Shown here piece by piece: positions 26,964 to 35,516 of a DNA stretch of 64,000 bases; positions within the stretch are counted from its first letter, which is position 1, and each line of letters starts with the position of its first letter. The notes beneath the pieces were generated by a model, which was given only the letters and a program-made list of their open reading frames with translations, ran no database searches and was not told the DNA's origin. The stretch comes from Streptomyces sp. NBC_01549 (GTDB lineage Bacteria > Actinomycetota > Actinomycetes > Streptomycetales > Streptomycetaceae): contig NZ_JAPEPW010000001.1 of assembly GCF_026339955.1 (NCBI RefSeq), forward strand, positions 124,001 to 188,000, read 5' to 3'. The position numbers were made by a program, and so were the translations under genes.

Positions 26964-29348
26964 TTACTTGCCGGTCAGGTGCTCGGGACGTACCGGCGTC
27001 CTGTCGAGCTCCAGACCCGTCGCGTTCCGGATCGCCGCGAGGACGGCCGGGGTGGACGACAGGGTCGGGGCCTCGCCGACGCCACGGAGCCCGTACGGGG
27101 CGTGGTCGTCGGCGAGTTCGAGCACGTCGACCGGGATGGTCGGCGTGTCGAGAATCGTGGGGATCAGATAGTCCGTGAAGGAGGGGTTCTTCACCTTCGC
27201 GGTCTTGGGGTCGACGATGATCTCCTCCATGACCGCGATGCCCAGGCCCTGGGTGGTGCCACCCTGGATCTGGCCGACGACGGACTGCGGGTTGAGCGCC
27301 TTGCCGACGTCCTGGGCGCAGGCCAGCTCGATGACCTTGACCAGCCCGAGTTCGGTGTCGACCTCGACCACCGCGCGGTGCGCGGCGAACGTGTACTGGA
27401 CGTGGCCGAAGCCCTGTCCGGTGCGCAGGTCGAAGGCCTCGGTCGGGCGGTGCCGCCACTCGGCCTCGATCTCGACGGACTCGTCGCCGAGCACGTCCAC
27501 CAGGTCGGCCAGGACCTCGCCGCCGTCGGTGACGACCTTGCCGCTCTCCAGGAGCAGCTCCGCCGTCGCCCAAGCGGGGTGGTACGTGCCGAACTTGCGG
27601 CGGCCCAGCTCCAGGACCTTCTCGCGGACGAGCTCGCAGGAGTTCTTGACGGCGCCACCGGTGACGTACGTCTGCCGCGACGCGGACGTCGAACCGGCGC
27701 TGCCCACCTGGGTGTCGGCCGGCTGGATGGTCACCTGGGCGACGCCCAGCTCGGTGCGGGCGATCTGCGCGTGGACGGTGACACCGCCCTGGCCGACCTC
27801 GGCCATCGCGGTGTGCACGGTGGCGACCGGCTCGCCGCCGACGACCTCCATACGGACCTTGGCCGTCGAGTAGTCGTCGAAGCCTTCGGAGAAGCCGACG
27901 TTCTTGATGCCGACCGCGTAGCCGATGCCCCGTACGACGCCCTCGCCGTGCGTGGTGTTGGAGAGGCCGCCCGGCAGCTGCCGTACGTCGGCCGCCTCGC
28001 CGGCGGTGAGCCACTGCTGCTCCGGCGGCAGCGGCATCGCCTTGACCCGGCGCAGGAGTTCGGCGACCGGGGCCGGTGAGTCGACGACCTGCCCGGTCGG
28101 CATGACGGTCCCCTGCTCCATCGCGTTGAGCTGACGGAAGGCCACCCGGTCCATGCCCACCTTGTCGGCGAGCTTGTCCATCTGGGCCTCGTAGGCGAAG
28201 CAGGCCTGGACCGCGCCGAAGCCGCGCATGGCGCCGCAGGGTGGGTTGTTGGTGTAGAGGGCGATGGCCTCGATGTCGACGTCGTCGACGACGTACGGGC
28301 CCGCGCCCAGTGAGGAGGCGTTGCCGACGACCGCCGGGGAGGCGGAGGCGTAGGCCCCGCCGTCCAGCACGATCCGCGCCTTCAGATGGGTGAGCTTGCC
28401 GTCCTTGGTCGCTCCGTGCTCGTAGTAGAGCTTCGCGGGGTGGCGGTGGACGTGCCCGAAGAAGGACTCGAAGCGGTTGTAGACGATCTTCACGGGCTTG
28501 CCGGTGCGCAGGGCGAGCAGGCACGCGTGGATCTGCATCGACAGGTCCTCACGGCCGCCGAACGCGCCGCCGACACCCGAGAGCGTCATCCGGACCTTGT
28601 CCTCGGGCAGGCCGAGGACCGGGGCGATCTGACGCAGGTCGGAGTGCAGCCACTGGGTGGCGATGTAGAGGTCGACGCCACCGTCCTCGGCGGGCACGGC
28701 GAGACCGGACTCCGGGCCGAGGAACGCCTGGTCCTGCATGCCGAAGGTGTACTCGCCCTTGACGATGAAGTCGGCCCTCTTGGCGGCCTCGTCGGCGTTA
28801 CCGCGGACGATCGGCTGGCGGTGCACGATGTTCGGGTGCGGGACGTGGCCGATGTGGTGGTCGGTGCGGCCTTCGTGGACCAGGACCGCGTCCGGCGCGG
28901 TCGCGGACACCTCGTCCGTGATGACCGGCAGCTCGCGGTACTCGACCTTGATCTTCGCGGCGGCGCGGCGCGCGGTCTCCGGGTGGTCGGCGGCGACGAT
29001 CGCGACCGGCTCACCGTGGTGGCGGACCTTGCCGTGCGCGAGGACCGGGGTGTCCTGGATCTCCAGACCGTAGTTCTTCACGTCCGTCGGTAGGTCGTCG
29101 TACGTCATGACGGCGTAGACGCCGGGCTGCGCGAGGGCCTCACCGGTGTCGATGGACACGATCTCGGCGTGCGCGACGGTGGAGCGCAGGATCTGACCCC
29201 ACAGCATGTCCTCGTGCCACATGTCGGACGAGTACGCGAACTCGCCGGTGACCTTGAGGATGCCGTCCGGGCGGAGTGTCGATTCGCCGATGCCGCCCTT
29301 GGTCTTGGAGTCCTGTGTGAGGTTGGTGGGTGTACCCGTGGTTCCCAT
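26964..29348 (-). CDS. Xanthine dehydrogenase, molybdopterin-binding subunit
   Basis: 794 residues, the expected size for the large subunit of three-gene bacterial xanthine dehydrogenases. Diagnostic segments are GVGGAFGGRED (cofactor binding), AMRGFGAVQACFAYE, GQGGVTVHAQI and near the C-terminus GVGEAPTL, which holds the catalytic-Glu region. It oxidises hypoxanthine and xanthine to urate using the FeS and FAD subunits encoded directly upstream. ATG at 29348 is 2 nt after the stop of the FeS-subunit gene, so the two are translated together. Confidence 0.92.
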   Translation of the reverse strand: MGTTGTPTNLTQDSKTKGGIGESTLRPDGILKVTGEFAYSSDMWHEDMLWGQILRSTVAHAEIVSIDTGEALAQPGVYAVMTYDDLPTDVKNYGLEIQDTPVLAHGKVRHHGEPVAIVAADHPETARRAAAKIKVEYRELPVITDEVSATAPDAVLVHEGRTDHHIGHVPHPNIVHRQPIVRGNADEAAKRADFIVKGEYTFGMQDQAFLGPESGLAVPAEDGGVDLYIATQWLHSDLRQIAPVLGLPEDKVRMTLSGVGGAFGGREDLSMQIHACLLALRTGKPVKIVYNRFESFFGHVHRHPAKLYYEHGATKDGKLTHLKARIVLDGGAYASASPAVVGNASSLGAGPYVVDDVDIEAIALYTNNPPCGAMRGFGAVQACFAYEAQMDKLADKVGMDRVAFRQLNAMEQGTVMPTGQVVDSPAPVAELLRRVKAMPLPPEQQWLTAGEAADVRQLPGGLSNTTHGEGVVRGIGYAVGIKNVGFSEGFDDYSTAKVRMEVVGGEPVATVHTAMAEVGQGGVTVHAQIARTELGVAQVTIQPADTQVGSAGSTSASRQTYVTGGAVKNSCELVREKVLELGRRKFGTYHPAWATAELLLESGKVVTDGGEVLADLVDVLGDESVEIEAEWRHRPTEAFDLRTGQGFGHVQYTFAAHRAVVEVDTELGLVKVIELACAQDVGKALNPQSVVGQIQGGTTQGLGIAVMEEIIVDPKTAKVKNPSFTDYLIPTILDTPTIPVDVLELADDHAPYGLRGVGEAPTLSSTPAVLAAIRNATGLELDRTPVRPEHLTGK

Positions 29349-29350
29349 GG

Positions 29351-29935
29351 TCAGACCGCCTCGGACTGCCGGGCGGCCGCGAGGCGGACCGCGTCCATGA
29401 TCTTCTCGTAGCCGGTGCACCGGCACAGGTTGCCGGAGAGCGCCTCGCGGATGTCCGCGTCGGTCGGCGTCGGATTGCGTTCCAGCATCTCGTCGGCGGC
29501 GACCAGCAGACCCGGGGTGCAGAAGCCGCACTGGACGGCGCCGGCGTCGATGAACGCCTGCTGGATGGGGGAGAGTTCTCCGCCCTCGCCGGTGTGGGAG
29601 TCCTGAGGCTTGGACTCCCAGCGCCTGGCCTCGTCCAGCGAGGTGCCGCAGGAGCCGGTGGCGCAACCGCCGTGCTCCGCGCGCTGTTTGGCGAACTCCG
29701 CGAGGCCCTCGACCGTGACGACCTCGCGGCCCTCGACCTGACCGGCCGCGACCAGACACGAACACACCGGTACGCCGTCCAGGCGGACCGTGCAGGAACC
29801 GCACTCGCCCTGCTCGCAGGCGTTCTTGGAGCCGGGCAGACCCAGGCGCTCGCGCAGCACGTACAGCAGGGACTCGCCCTCCCACACGTCGTCGGCTTCC
29901 TGGGGACGGCCGTTGACCGTGAAATTGACGCGCAT
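29351..29935 (-). CDS. Xanthine dehydrogenase, [2Fe-2S] subunit
   Basis: 194 residues with two iron-sulfur clusters. The plant-ferredoxin-type cluster uses CEQGECGSC (Cys40, 45, 48) plus a Cys near 60; the C-terminal helical cluster uses CGFCTPG and CRCTGY. It passes electrons from the molybdenum centre to FAD. The region around residues 85-120 contains a GGCATGSCG insertion more cysteine-rich than usual. The ATG shares its A with the TAA stop of the FAD-subunit gene, giving tight coupling. Confidence 0.93.
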   Translation of the reverse strand: MRVNFTVNGRPQEADDVWEGESLLYVLRERLGLPGSKNACEQGECGSCTVRLDGVPVCSCLVAAGQVEGREVVTVEGLAEFAKQRAEHGGCATGSCGTSLDEARRWESKPQDSHTGEGGELSPIQQAFIDAGAVQCGFCTPGLLVAADEMLERNPTPTDADIREALSGNLCRCTGYEKIMDAVRLAAARQSEAV

Positions 29936-30825
29936 TACGCGACTCCCTCCGTGGTGGCGGCGGTGCCGCGGTACGACTCCCAGGTCCAGGTCAGGGTGCG
30001 GCGGGCCATGATGCCGACCGCGTGGCGGCGGTAGCTCGCGGTGCCCCGGACGTCGTCGATCGGGTTGCAGGCGGCGGAGCAGAGGTCCGCGAACTGCTTG
30101 GCCACCGACGGGGTGATGATCTTGCCGTTGTCCCAGAAGCCGCCTTCCTCGAGCGCCGCGTTCAGGAACTCCTCGGCGACCTTGGCGCGGACCGGGGTGG
30201 GCGCGGCCGAGCCGATGCCGGTGCGGACCGTACGCGTCTCGGGGTGCAGGGCCAGACCGAAGGCGCAGACCGCGATCACCATCGCGTTGCGGGTGCCGAC
30301 CTTGGAGTACTGCTGAGGGCCGTCGGCCTTCTTGATGTGGACGGCGCGGATCAGCTCGTCGGGCGCGAGCGCGTTGCGCTTCACGCCGGTGTAGAACGCG
30401 TCGATGGGGATCAGCCGCGATCCCCGTACGGACTCGGCCTCGACCTCGGCGCCCGCCGCGAGGAGGGCGGGGTGGGCGTCACCGGCCGGGGAGGCGGTGC
30501 CGAGGTTGCCGCCGACGCCGCCACGGTTGCGGATCTGCGGGGAGGCCACGGTGTGGGAGGCCAGGGCCAGGCCGGGGAGTTCGCCGCGCAGGTTCTCCAT
30601 GATCCGGGTGTACGGAACGGAGGCGCCCAGGCGCACGCTCTCCTCGCCGACGTCCCACTCGCTCAGCTCGCCGACGCGGTTCAGATCGAGGAGGTACTCG
30701 GGCCTGCGGTGATCGAAGTTGATCTCGACCATCACATCGGTGCCACCCGCAATCGGCACAGCGGTGGGGTGCTCGGCCTTCGCGGCGAGCGCCTCCTCCC
30801 AGCTGGCGGGGCGAAGGAAGTCCAT
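29935..30825 (-). CDS. Xanthine dehydrogenase, FAD-binding subunit
   Basis: 296 residues with the CO-dehydrogenase flavoprotein layout. The N-terminal PIAGGTDVM loop and the later NRGGVGGNLGTASPAGDA segment contact FAD pyrophosphate, and KVGTRNAMVIAV lies in the C-terminal half. It is the first gene of the minus-strand operon and is divergent from the PucR regulator gene across 342 nt. Its start is ATG 30825. Confidence 0.92.
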   Translation of the reverse strand: MDFLRPASWEEALAAKAEHPTAVPIAGGTDVMVEINFDHRRPEYLLDLNRVGELSEWDVGEESVRLGASVPYTRIMENLRGELPGLALASHTVASPQIRNRGGVGGNLGTASPAGDAHPALLAAGAEVEAESVRGSRLIPIDAFYTGVKRNALAPDELIRAVHIKKADGPQQYSKVGTRNAMVIAVCAFGLALHPETRTVRTGIGSAAPTPVRAKVAEEFLNAALEEGGFWDNGKIITPSVAKQFADLCSAACNPIDDVRGTASYRRHAVGIMARRTLTWTWESYRGTAATTEGVA

Positions 30826-31167
30826 GAGTGGCTCTCTTCTTCGTATCGTGGGTCGTTCTGATCAAGCCAGATCGTGTGCGGCGGCTCGGGCTCGTTCATG
30901 AGGTGTTCACGTGGAGTGAGGTCAGTACACAGCTCTGTCCTCCACCGGGGTCAGTCACCGAAACCATGAAGGAGTTGGCTGGCCAGGGCGCTCATCTTGT
31001 AGATTCGTATGAACGGAGGTCATCAGTAACCTCCTCGTTTTCCTCTGGAAACGAGAAGAAACAACCAGCACACGCTGGGACCAGGGAGTACGGCTCGCGG
31101 ACCCGCTCGCCCATTGCTCACCTTCAGACCCATCGTAGATTTCGAGACAAGAACGGCGGCGACGAGA
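30826..31167. promoter_or_regulatory. Divergent promoter region of purine operon and pucR-like gene
   Basis: 342 nt without a gene. Two inverted repeats stand out: GGAGGT (31015-31020) with ACCTCC (31029-31034), and CTCGTTTTCC (31034-31043) with GGAAACGAG (31047-31055). The stretch is AT-richer than its surroundings. They are candidate operators or leader hairpins for PucR control; strand and role are unproven. Confidence 0.5.
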
Positions 31168-32841
31168 ATGCGGCTGCGCGCACTGCTGGACACCGACGCG
31201 CTGGGCCTGCGGCTGCTCGGCGGCGAGGACGAGCTGGACCGCACCGTACGCGGTGTGATGACCACGGACCTCAAGGACCCCAGCCGCTATCTTTCCGGCG
31301 GCGAGCTGGTCCTCACCGGCCTCGCCTGGCGGCACGGCGCCGCGGACTCCGAGCCCTTCGTACGGATCCTCGCGGCCGCCGGGGTCGCGGCCCTCGCCGC
31401 CGGTGAGGCGGAGCTCGGCGACGTCCCCGAGGACCTTGTCCTGGCCTGCGTCCGGCACCGGCTGCCGCTGTTCGCCGTGCACGAGTCGGTGGCGTTCGCG
31501 ACGATCACCGAGCATGTCGTACGACAGGTCTCGGGCGAGCGCGCCGGGGACCTGGCGGCCGTGGTGGACCGGCACCGACGGATGATGACCTCCGGCCCGG
31601 CGGGCGGCGGCCCCGACGTGGTCCTCGACCTGCTCGGCACCGACCTGGACCTGCGGGCCTGGGTGCTCTCCCCCACCGGACGCCCGATCGCCGGTTCGAA
31701 GCTCGCGGGGGCCGCGCTGCCCGCCGACGTGTCCGCGCAGCTGGCGGGCGAGCACCTCGCGGCGGCCCGCACCGGGCGGCGCGGGCCGCACCGGGTGATG
31801 GTGGGCACGACGGCGTACTCCCTCTTCCCGATCCGCTCCTCCGGGCGCTCCGCGGGCGCCTCCCGCGATGTGCGCGAGACGGTGCTCTCCGACTGGCTGC
31901 TCGCGGTCGAGGCGGACGCCGCGGAGTGGCCCGCGGAGCGGCTCGACCTGCTCCAGGGCGTCACCCAGCTGATCGCGGTCGAGCGGGACCGGCGGGACGC
32001 GGCGCGCACGGTACGGCGCCGGCTCGCGCAGGAGGTCCTCGAGCTGGTGCAGACGGGGGCCGCGCCCGCGGAGATCGCAGCCCGGCTGCGCGTCGCCGCG
32101 CCGGTGCTGCTGCCCGGGCTCGGCGCGGCACCGCACTGGCAGGTGGTGGTGGCCCGCGTCGAGTGGGACGACGGCCGGATCGAGGGCGGGCCGGTCGCCC
32201 AGTCGCTCCTGGAGGAGATCCTCGTCGACCCGCTGACCAGCGGCCCCGAGCACTCCGATCGGATCGCCGCCGCCCATACGGGTGAGGAGGCGATCGCGCT
32301 CGTACCCCTTCCGGCGGTTTCCTCGGAGCACGACGGCTCCGAGTCGGGCGTCCTCGCGGACGCGCTCCTGGAGGCCGTACGTGACCCGCTGTCGGCCGGC
32401 TTGAACGACGACGGGCGGCTCACGCTCGGCGTCAGCGCCGCCGTGCACTCGGCCGAGGGGCTGCGCGGCGCCCTGGAGGAGGCCCGGCACGCGCGCCGGG
32501 TCGCCGCCGCCCGCCCCGGCCCCGTCTGCGCGGCCGGACACCAGGAGCTGGCCTCGCACGTCCTCCTGCTGCCCTTCGTCCCGGACGACGTACGCCGCGC
32601 CTTCACCGCGCGGCTCCTGGACCCCCTGCGGGAGTACGACCGCCGCCACCGCGCCGAACTCATCCCTACCCTGGAGGCGTTCCTCGAGTGCGACGGCTCC
32701 TGGACGCGCTGCGCCACACGGCTCCACCTGCACGTCAACACACTGCGCTACCGGGTGGGCCGCATCGAGCAGTTGACGGGCCGGGACCTCTCCCGCCTCG
32801 AGGACAAGCTCGACTTCTTCCTGGCGTTGCGCATGAGCTGA
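31168..32841 (+). CDS. PucR-family transcriptional regulator
   Basis: 557 residues. The N-terminal PucR ligand domain (about 1-125, starting MRLRALLDTDALGLRLLGG) is followed by a GGDEF-like CdaR middle region, and the C-terminal PucR helix-turn-helix contains LHLHVNTLRYRVGRIE. Members regulate purine or amino-acid catabolism. Divergence from the xanthine-dehydrogenase operon makes that operon its probable target. ATG 31168 starts exactly at the conserved domain; TTG at 31114 would add 18 residues with no conserved sequence. I see no DNA-binding domain other than the C-terminal one. Confidence 0.88.
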   Translation: MRLRALLDTDALGLRLLGGEDELDRTVRGVMTTDLKDPSRYLSGGELVLTGLAWRHGAADSEPFVRILAAAGVAALAAGEAELGDVPEDLVLACVRHRLPLFAVHESVAFATITEHVVRQVSGERAGDLAAVVDRHRRMMTSGPAGGGPDVVLDLLGTDLDLRAWVLSPTGRPIAGSKLAGAALPADVSAQLAGEHLAAARTGRRGPHRVMVGTTAYSLFPIRSSGRSAGASRDVRETVLSDWLLAVEADAAEWPAERLDLLQGVTQLIAVERDRRDAARTVRRRLAQEVLELVQTGAAPAEIAARLRVAAPVLLPGLGAAPHWQVVVARVEWDDGRIEGGPVAQSLLEEILVDPLTSGPEHSDRIAAAHTGEEAIALVPLPAVSSEHDGSESGVLADALLEAVRDPLSAGLNDDGRLTLGVSAAVHSAEGLRGALEEARHARRVAAARPGPVCAAGHQELASHVLLLPFVPDDVRRAFTARLLDPLREYDRRHRAELIPTLEAFLECDGSWTRCATRLHLHVNTLRYRVGRIEQLTGRDLSRLEDKLDFFLALRMS

Positions 32842-32990
32842 GGTCATGGGTCCGTGCGGCGCGTGTCAGCAAGTGACGCACCAGTCCCACGACTTTGTGA
32901 AATCCTTCACCCACCCTCTTGGCCGGGTGCCGTGATCCGTGCTGAGATGCCACCACTCAACAGCTCGATGGCGTGCTCGGGGAGGGCAAC

Positions 32991-33764
32991 GTGGCGCATT
33001 CCGCCATGTCTGGTTCCGGAACGAACGCAGGGAACGATCCACTCCAGACCGCGGTATGGCGGCTGCGCTCACGCGCCTGCTGGGTCGACGCGGCCGCACT
33101 GCTCCAGCCCGGGACGGCGGGTCCTGCGCTGCAGAGAGCCTCGCTCCTCGTCGAGCGGTGCCTGTACACCGAGCAGGGCTGGCCCGAGGCCGAGGACGCG
33201 CTGCGGACGGCGGAGGCGGTGGCCCAGAGCGACGACGAGCGCGGGGCGGCGGCCTGTGAGCGCGGGCAGCTCGCGTACGCGGCCACGCTGCTCGGGGTGC
33301 GCGACCGGGCGGACGAGGCGCGGGCCGCGCTCGGACGGGCCGCGGCGCTGATCGCCCCGGGGGCACCGGGGCGGGCGCTGCTCGACTTCCGGCGCGGGCT
33401 GCTCGCCGAGAACCTTGCGCAGTCGCCGCAGGCCGCGCGGGCCGCGTACCGGCGTGCCCACGCCGGTGCTGTCGCCCTGGGCGACCCCCTCCTGCTCTCC
33501 TTCACCTGGCGGCACCTTGCCGGACTCGCCCTGCGGGACGGGGAGTTGGCCGAGGCGCGGCACGGGTTCGGTGAATCCCTGCGGATTCGGGAGGAGTTGG
33601 GGTACCTGGTGGGGACGGCTCCGGCGTTGGCCTCGCTCGCTGATGCCGAGGTAGAGCCGGAGGCGTCTCGGTTGCGGGCGGAGGCGGGACGGTTGTTCCG
33701 GTTGCTCGGGGGTGTGCCCACCTGGTTGGCCCGGCAGTTGACCCCGCCTGCCGCAACAGCGTGA
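32991..33764 (+). CDS. TPR-like hypothetical protein
   Basis: 257 residues, alanine- and leucine-rich, built of repeated helical hairpins that resemble tetratricopeptide repeats (for example ALRTAEAVAQSDDERGAAACERG and the segment near AYRRAHAGAVALGD). It probably acts in protein interaction; no enzymatic motif is present. GTG at 32991 is preferred because GGAGG (32981-32985) lies 5 nt upstream; GTG at 32973 is an alternative. A hairpin terminator follows the stop. Confidence 0.65.
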   Translation: MAHSAMSGSGTNAGNDPLQTAVWRLRSRACWVDAAALLQPGTAGPALQRASLLVERCLYTEQGWPEAEDALRTAEAVAQSDDERGAAACERGQLAYAATLLGVRDRADEARAALGRAAALIAPGAPGRALLDFRRGLLAENLAQSPQAARAAYRRAHAGAVALGDPLLLSFTWRHLAGLALRDGELAEARHGFGESLRIREELGYLVGTAPALASLADAEVEPEASRLRAEAGRLFRLLGGVPTWLARQLTPPAATA

Positions 33765-33776
33765 CCGCTCCGCTCG

Positions 33777-33794
33777 AGGGGCAGTCGCGCCCCT
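33777..33794. terminator. Bidirectional hairpin terminator
   Basis: AGGGGC (33777-33782) pairs with GCCCCT (33789-33794) around a 6-nt loop, between the convergent TPR-like gene and the small membrane protein gene. Confidence 0.5.
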
Positions 33795-33798
33795 GGAG

Positions 33799-34098
33799 TC
33801 AGCTGCTCTGGACGTGTGCCAAGAGGTTGCGGGCGAAGTGCTCCACCGTGGTGCGGAGTTCGGGGTCGTGGGCGACGTAGACCACGACCCCGACGAGGAC
33901 GATCAGGGCCAGGACGCCGCGCAGCCCGCCGCCCCGGGCGCCGGTGTGCGGCACGGGACGGTGTGTGTGCGGTGCGCCGACGTGACGGGCATGGGCCCGG
34001 GCCATGTCGTGCGCCTCGCGGTGGTGGCGTACGTGGTTCTGGTGGATCTGCTGGGCCTGCTGTGCCTGTTGCATCGCCTGCCAGGACGGGTCGGGCAT
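33799..34098 (-). CDS. Small single-pass membrane protein
   Basis: 99 residues. The N-terminal half is Gln/His-rich (MQQAQQAQQIHQNH, then His/Arg/Ala) and the second half has one membrane helix (GVLALIVLVGVVVYVA), then a short amphipathic tail. Histidine enrichment could mean metal binding, but this is conjecture. GGGGAG 6 nt upstream supports ATG at 34098. No family recognised. Confidence 0.7.
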   Translation of the reverse strand: MPDPSWQAMQQAQQAQQIHQNHVRHHREAHDMARAHARHVGAPHTHRPVPHTGARGGGLRGVLALIVLVGVVVYVAHDPELRTTVEHFARNLLAHVQSS

Positions 34099-34235
34099 CG
34101 TGGTCTCCCCCGGTTCGCTGCTGCTACCGAGGGGCACGCGTGCGGGGCCGTTCGGGTTCCCGTCGGCGCGTCCTGTTGCCCTGCGCGTACGGAGCCGTGA
34201 CCTCCGTCGGAGGAAGGGGACGTACCGGGCAGGTT
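34099..34235. other. Promoter-side spacer of small membrane protein gene
   Basis: 137 nt upstream of the small membrane protein gene, before the palindromic element begins. I see no coding sequence and no clear operator. Confidence 0.4.
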
Positions 34236-34295
34236 CTAGTGCCGCGGCAGGCAACGTTCGCCCGTCGGGGCGAACGTTGCCTGCCGCGGCACTAG
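34236..34295. mobile_element. CTAG-bounded perfect palindrome (28-bp arms, 4-nt loop)
   Basis: Left arm 34236-34263 and right arm 34268-34295 are perfectly complementary, with loop GTCG. Both ends read CTAG. The last CTAG (34292-34295) is shared with the next element. A 60-bp cruciform this perfect cannot be chance. It may be a solo miniature inverted-repeat element or a very strong hairpin. Confidence 0.75.
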
Positions 34296-34472
34296 GGCGT
34301 GTTTCGAAAGTAGCGTCGTCCGCCCGAAGGGCGGGGTCCGCGGCGTCTGGTGCGGTGCATCGCAAGGCGGAGGGTCGTCCGCGTACTGGGCGTACGCGGA
34401 CGATCCCGACAACGCGGCGAGGCGCCGTGCCAGGCGTCGCGGACCAGACGGGACTTTCGAAACACGCCCTAG
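34292..34472. mobile_element. MITE-like element A with 20-bp TIRs
   Basis: 181 bp bounded by perfect 20-bp terminal inverted repeats: CTAGGGCGTGTTTCGAAAGT at 34292-34311 and its complement at 34453-34472. The interior holds a hairpin (arms 34374-34385 and 34391-34402) inside a core (34340-34428) shared with element B at 61141-61308. No transposase is encoded, so it would be non-autonomous. The right CTAG contains the stop codon (TAG, minus strand, 34469-34471) of the GntR-type gene. Confidence 0.8.
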
Positions 34473-35359
34473 CTACCGGCGAAGTGCTCTCGCGCGAGGG
34501 ACTGGACGACCGCGAGGTCCTGGGCGATCAGGGCTTCCAGGAGGGCGGTGTGCTCGGCGGCGTCGGCCATGAGGTCCGCGCGGCCGCGCGAGACGGGACC
34601 GCCGACCAGGGGCCACTGGGCGCGGCGGTGCAGGTCGTCGGCTATCTGCACGAGCTGGTGGTTGCCGGCGAGGGCGAGGATCGCGTGGTGGAAGGAGCGG
34701 TCGCACTCGGCATAGGTGGCACGGCAGCCCGCGGACGCGGCGCGCGTCGTCGCCTCGGCGAGCGGACGCAGTTCGGCCCAGCGCGCGGCGGGCACCGTAC
34801 GGGCGAGGCGCAGCAGCACCGGGACTTCGATGAGGGCGCGGATCTCGGCGAGTTCGGCCAGCTCGCGCGTCCCGCGCCGGACGACCCTGAAGCCCCGGTT
34901 CGGTACGACCTCGACGGCGCCCTCGACGGCCAGCTGTTGCATCGCCTCGCGTACAGGGGTGGCGGAGACCCCGAAGCGCTCGCCGAGCACGGGAGCCGAG
35001 TACACCTGTCCAGGGGCGAGCTCGCCCGCGACGAGGGCGGTGCGCAGGGCGTCGAGGATCTGCCCGCGCACCGAGGCCCGCTGGATCACGGGGCGCGCGT
35101 TCTCCACGCCGGGGCGCGCGCTCCCGGCGGGCGGGGGCGGGCTCTCCACGCCGGGGTGCGGCATGGCCGGCTCGCTGTGGGTGTGCTCACCGCGGGCCCC
35201 TGGGGCGGACCGGGACTCGTCCGCGGCGACGCCCCGCTCCGGCTCCCGCTCGATGTCCGCCGCCCGCGACCGTGCGGGCACCCGAACGGACGCCGTACGG
35301 ATGTCCGGGGTCGCCGACCCGGTGGAACCGCGCGCGCTCAGCGAACCGGCCTGCTCCAC
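34469..35359 (-). CDS. GntR-family regulator with FCD domain (FadR subfamily)
   Basis: 296 residues. A low-complexity Pro/Ala/Arg-rich N-terminal extension of about 90 residues precedes the winged helix (VRGQILDALRTALVAGELAPG, FGVSATPVREAMQQLA) and a helical FCD ligand-binding domain with metal-ligand-like His and Asp residues (CDRSFHHAIL). The ligand is unknown. GTG at 35359 has a GGAGGA run just upstream. The stop codon lies in the terminal repeat of element A; insertion at a pre-existing CTAG would have preserved the reading frame end. It is divergent from the iron-box FhuF gene. Confidence 0.85.
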   Translation of the reverse strand: MEQAGSLSARGSTGSATPDIRTASVRVPARSRAADIEREPERGVAADESRSAPGARGEHTHSEPAMPHPGVESPPPPAGSARPGVENARPVIQRASVRGQILDALRTALVAGELAPGQVYSAPVLGERFGVSATPVREAMQQLAVEGAVEVVPNRGFRVVRRGTRELAELAEIRALIEVPVLLRLARTVPAARWAELRPLAEATTRAASAGCRATYAECDRSFHHAILALAGNHQLVQIADDLHRRAQWPLVGGPVSRGRADLMADAAEHTALLEALIAQDLAVVQSLAREHFAGS

Positions 35360-35470
35360 GGGGTCCTCCTCCGGGCTTGGTGGTACTTGGGGGTCATTGC
35401 GGCGGTTGTCACCCGTCCGTCAAGCACCATAGGCGCACATGGCCCCAGTTCAAACATCCAGTATTCCGGG

Positions 35471-35487
35471 TAAGGTAAGCCTTACCT
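35471..35487 (+). promoter_or_regulatory. DmdR/IdeR-type iron box
   Basis: TAAGGTAAGCCTTACCT contains the perfect palindrome AGGTAAG-C-CTTACCT (35473-35487). It matches the style of actinobacterial iron boxes bound by DmdR/IdeR with ferrous iron. It ends 29 nt before the FhuF-like ATG, so repression under iron sufficiency is expected. Confidence 0.75.
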
Positions 35488-35516
35488 GCCAACGACCGTG
35501 AAGCGGAGGCTCCCGT

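Noticed and set aside
32867..32955. Small plus-strand ORF starting MGPCGACQQ after the PucR gene
   Set aside because: Only a weak GAGG upstream and no other support; I could not separate it from chance.
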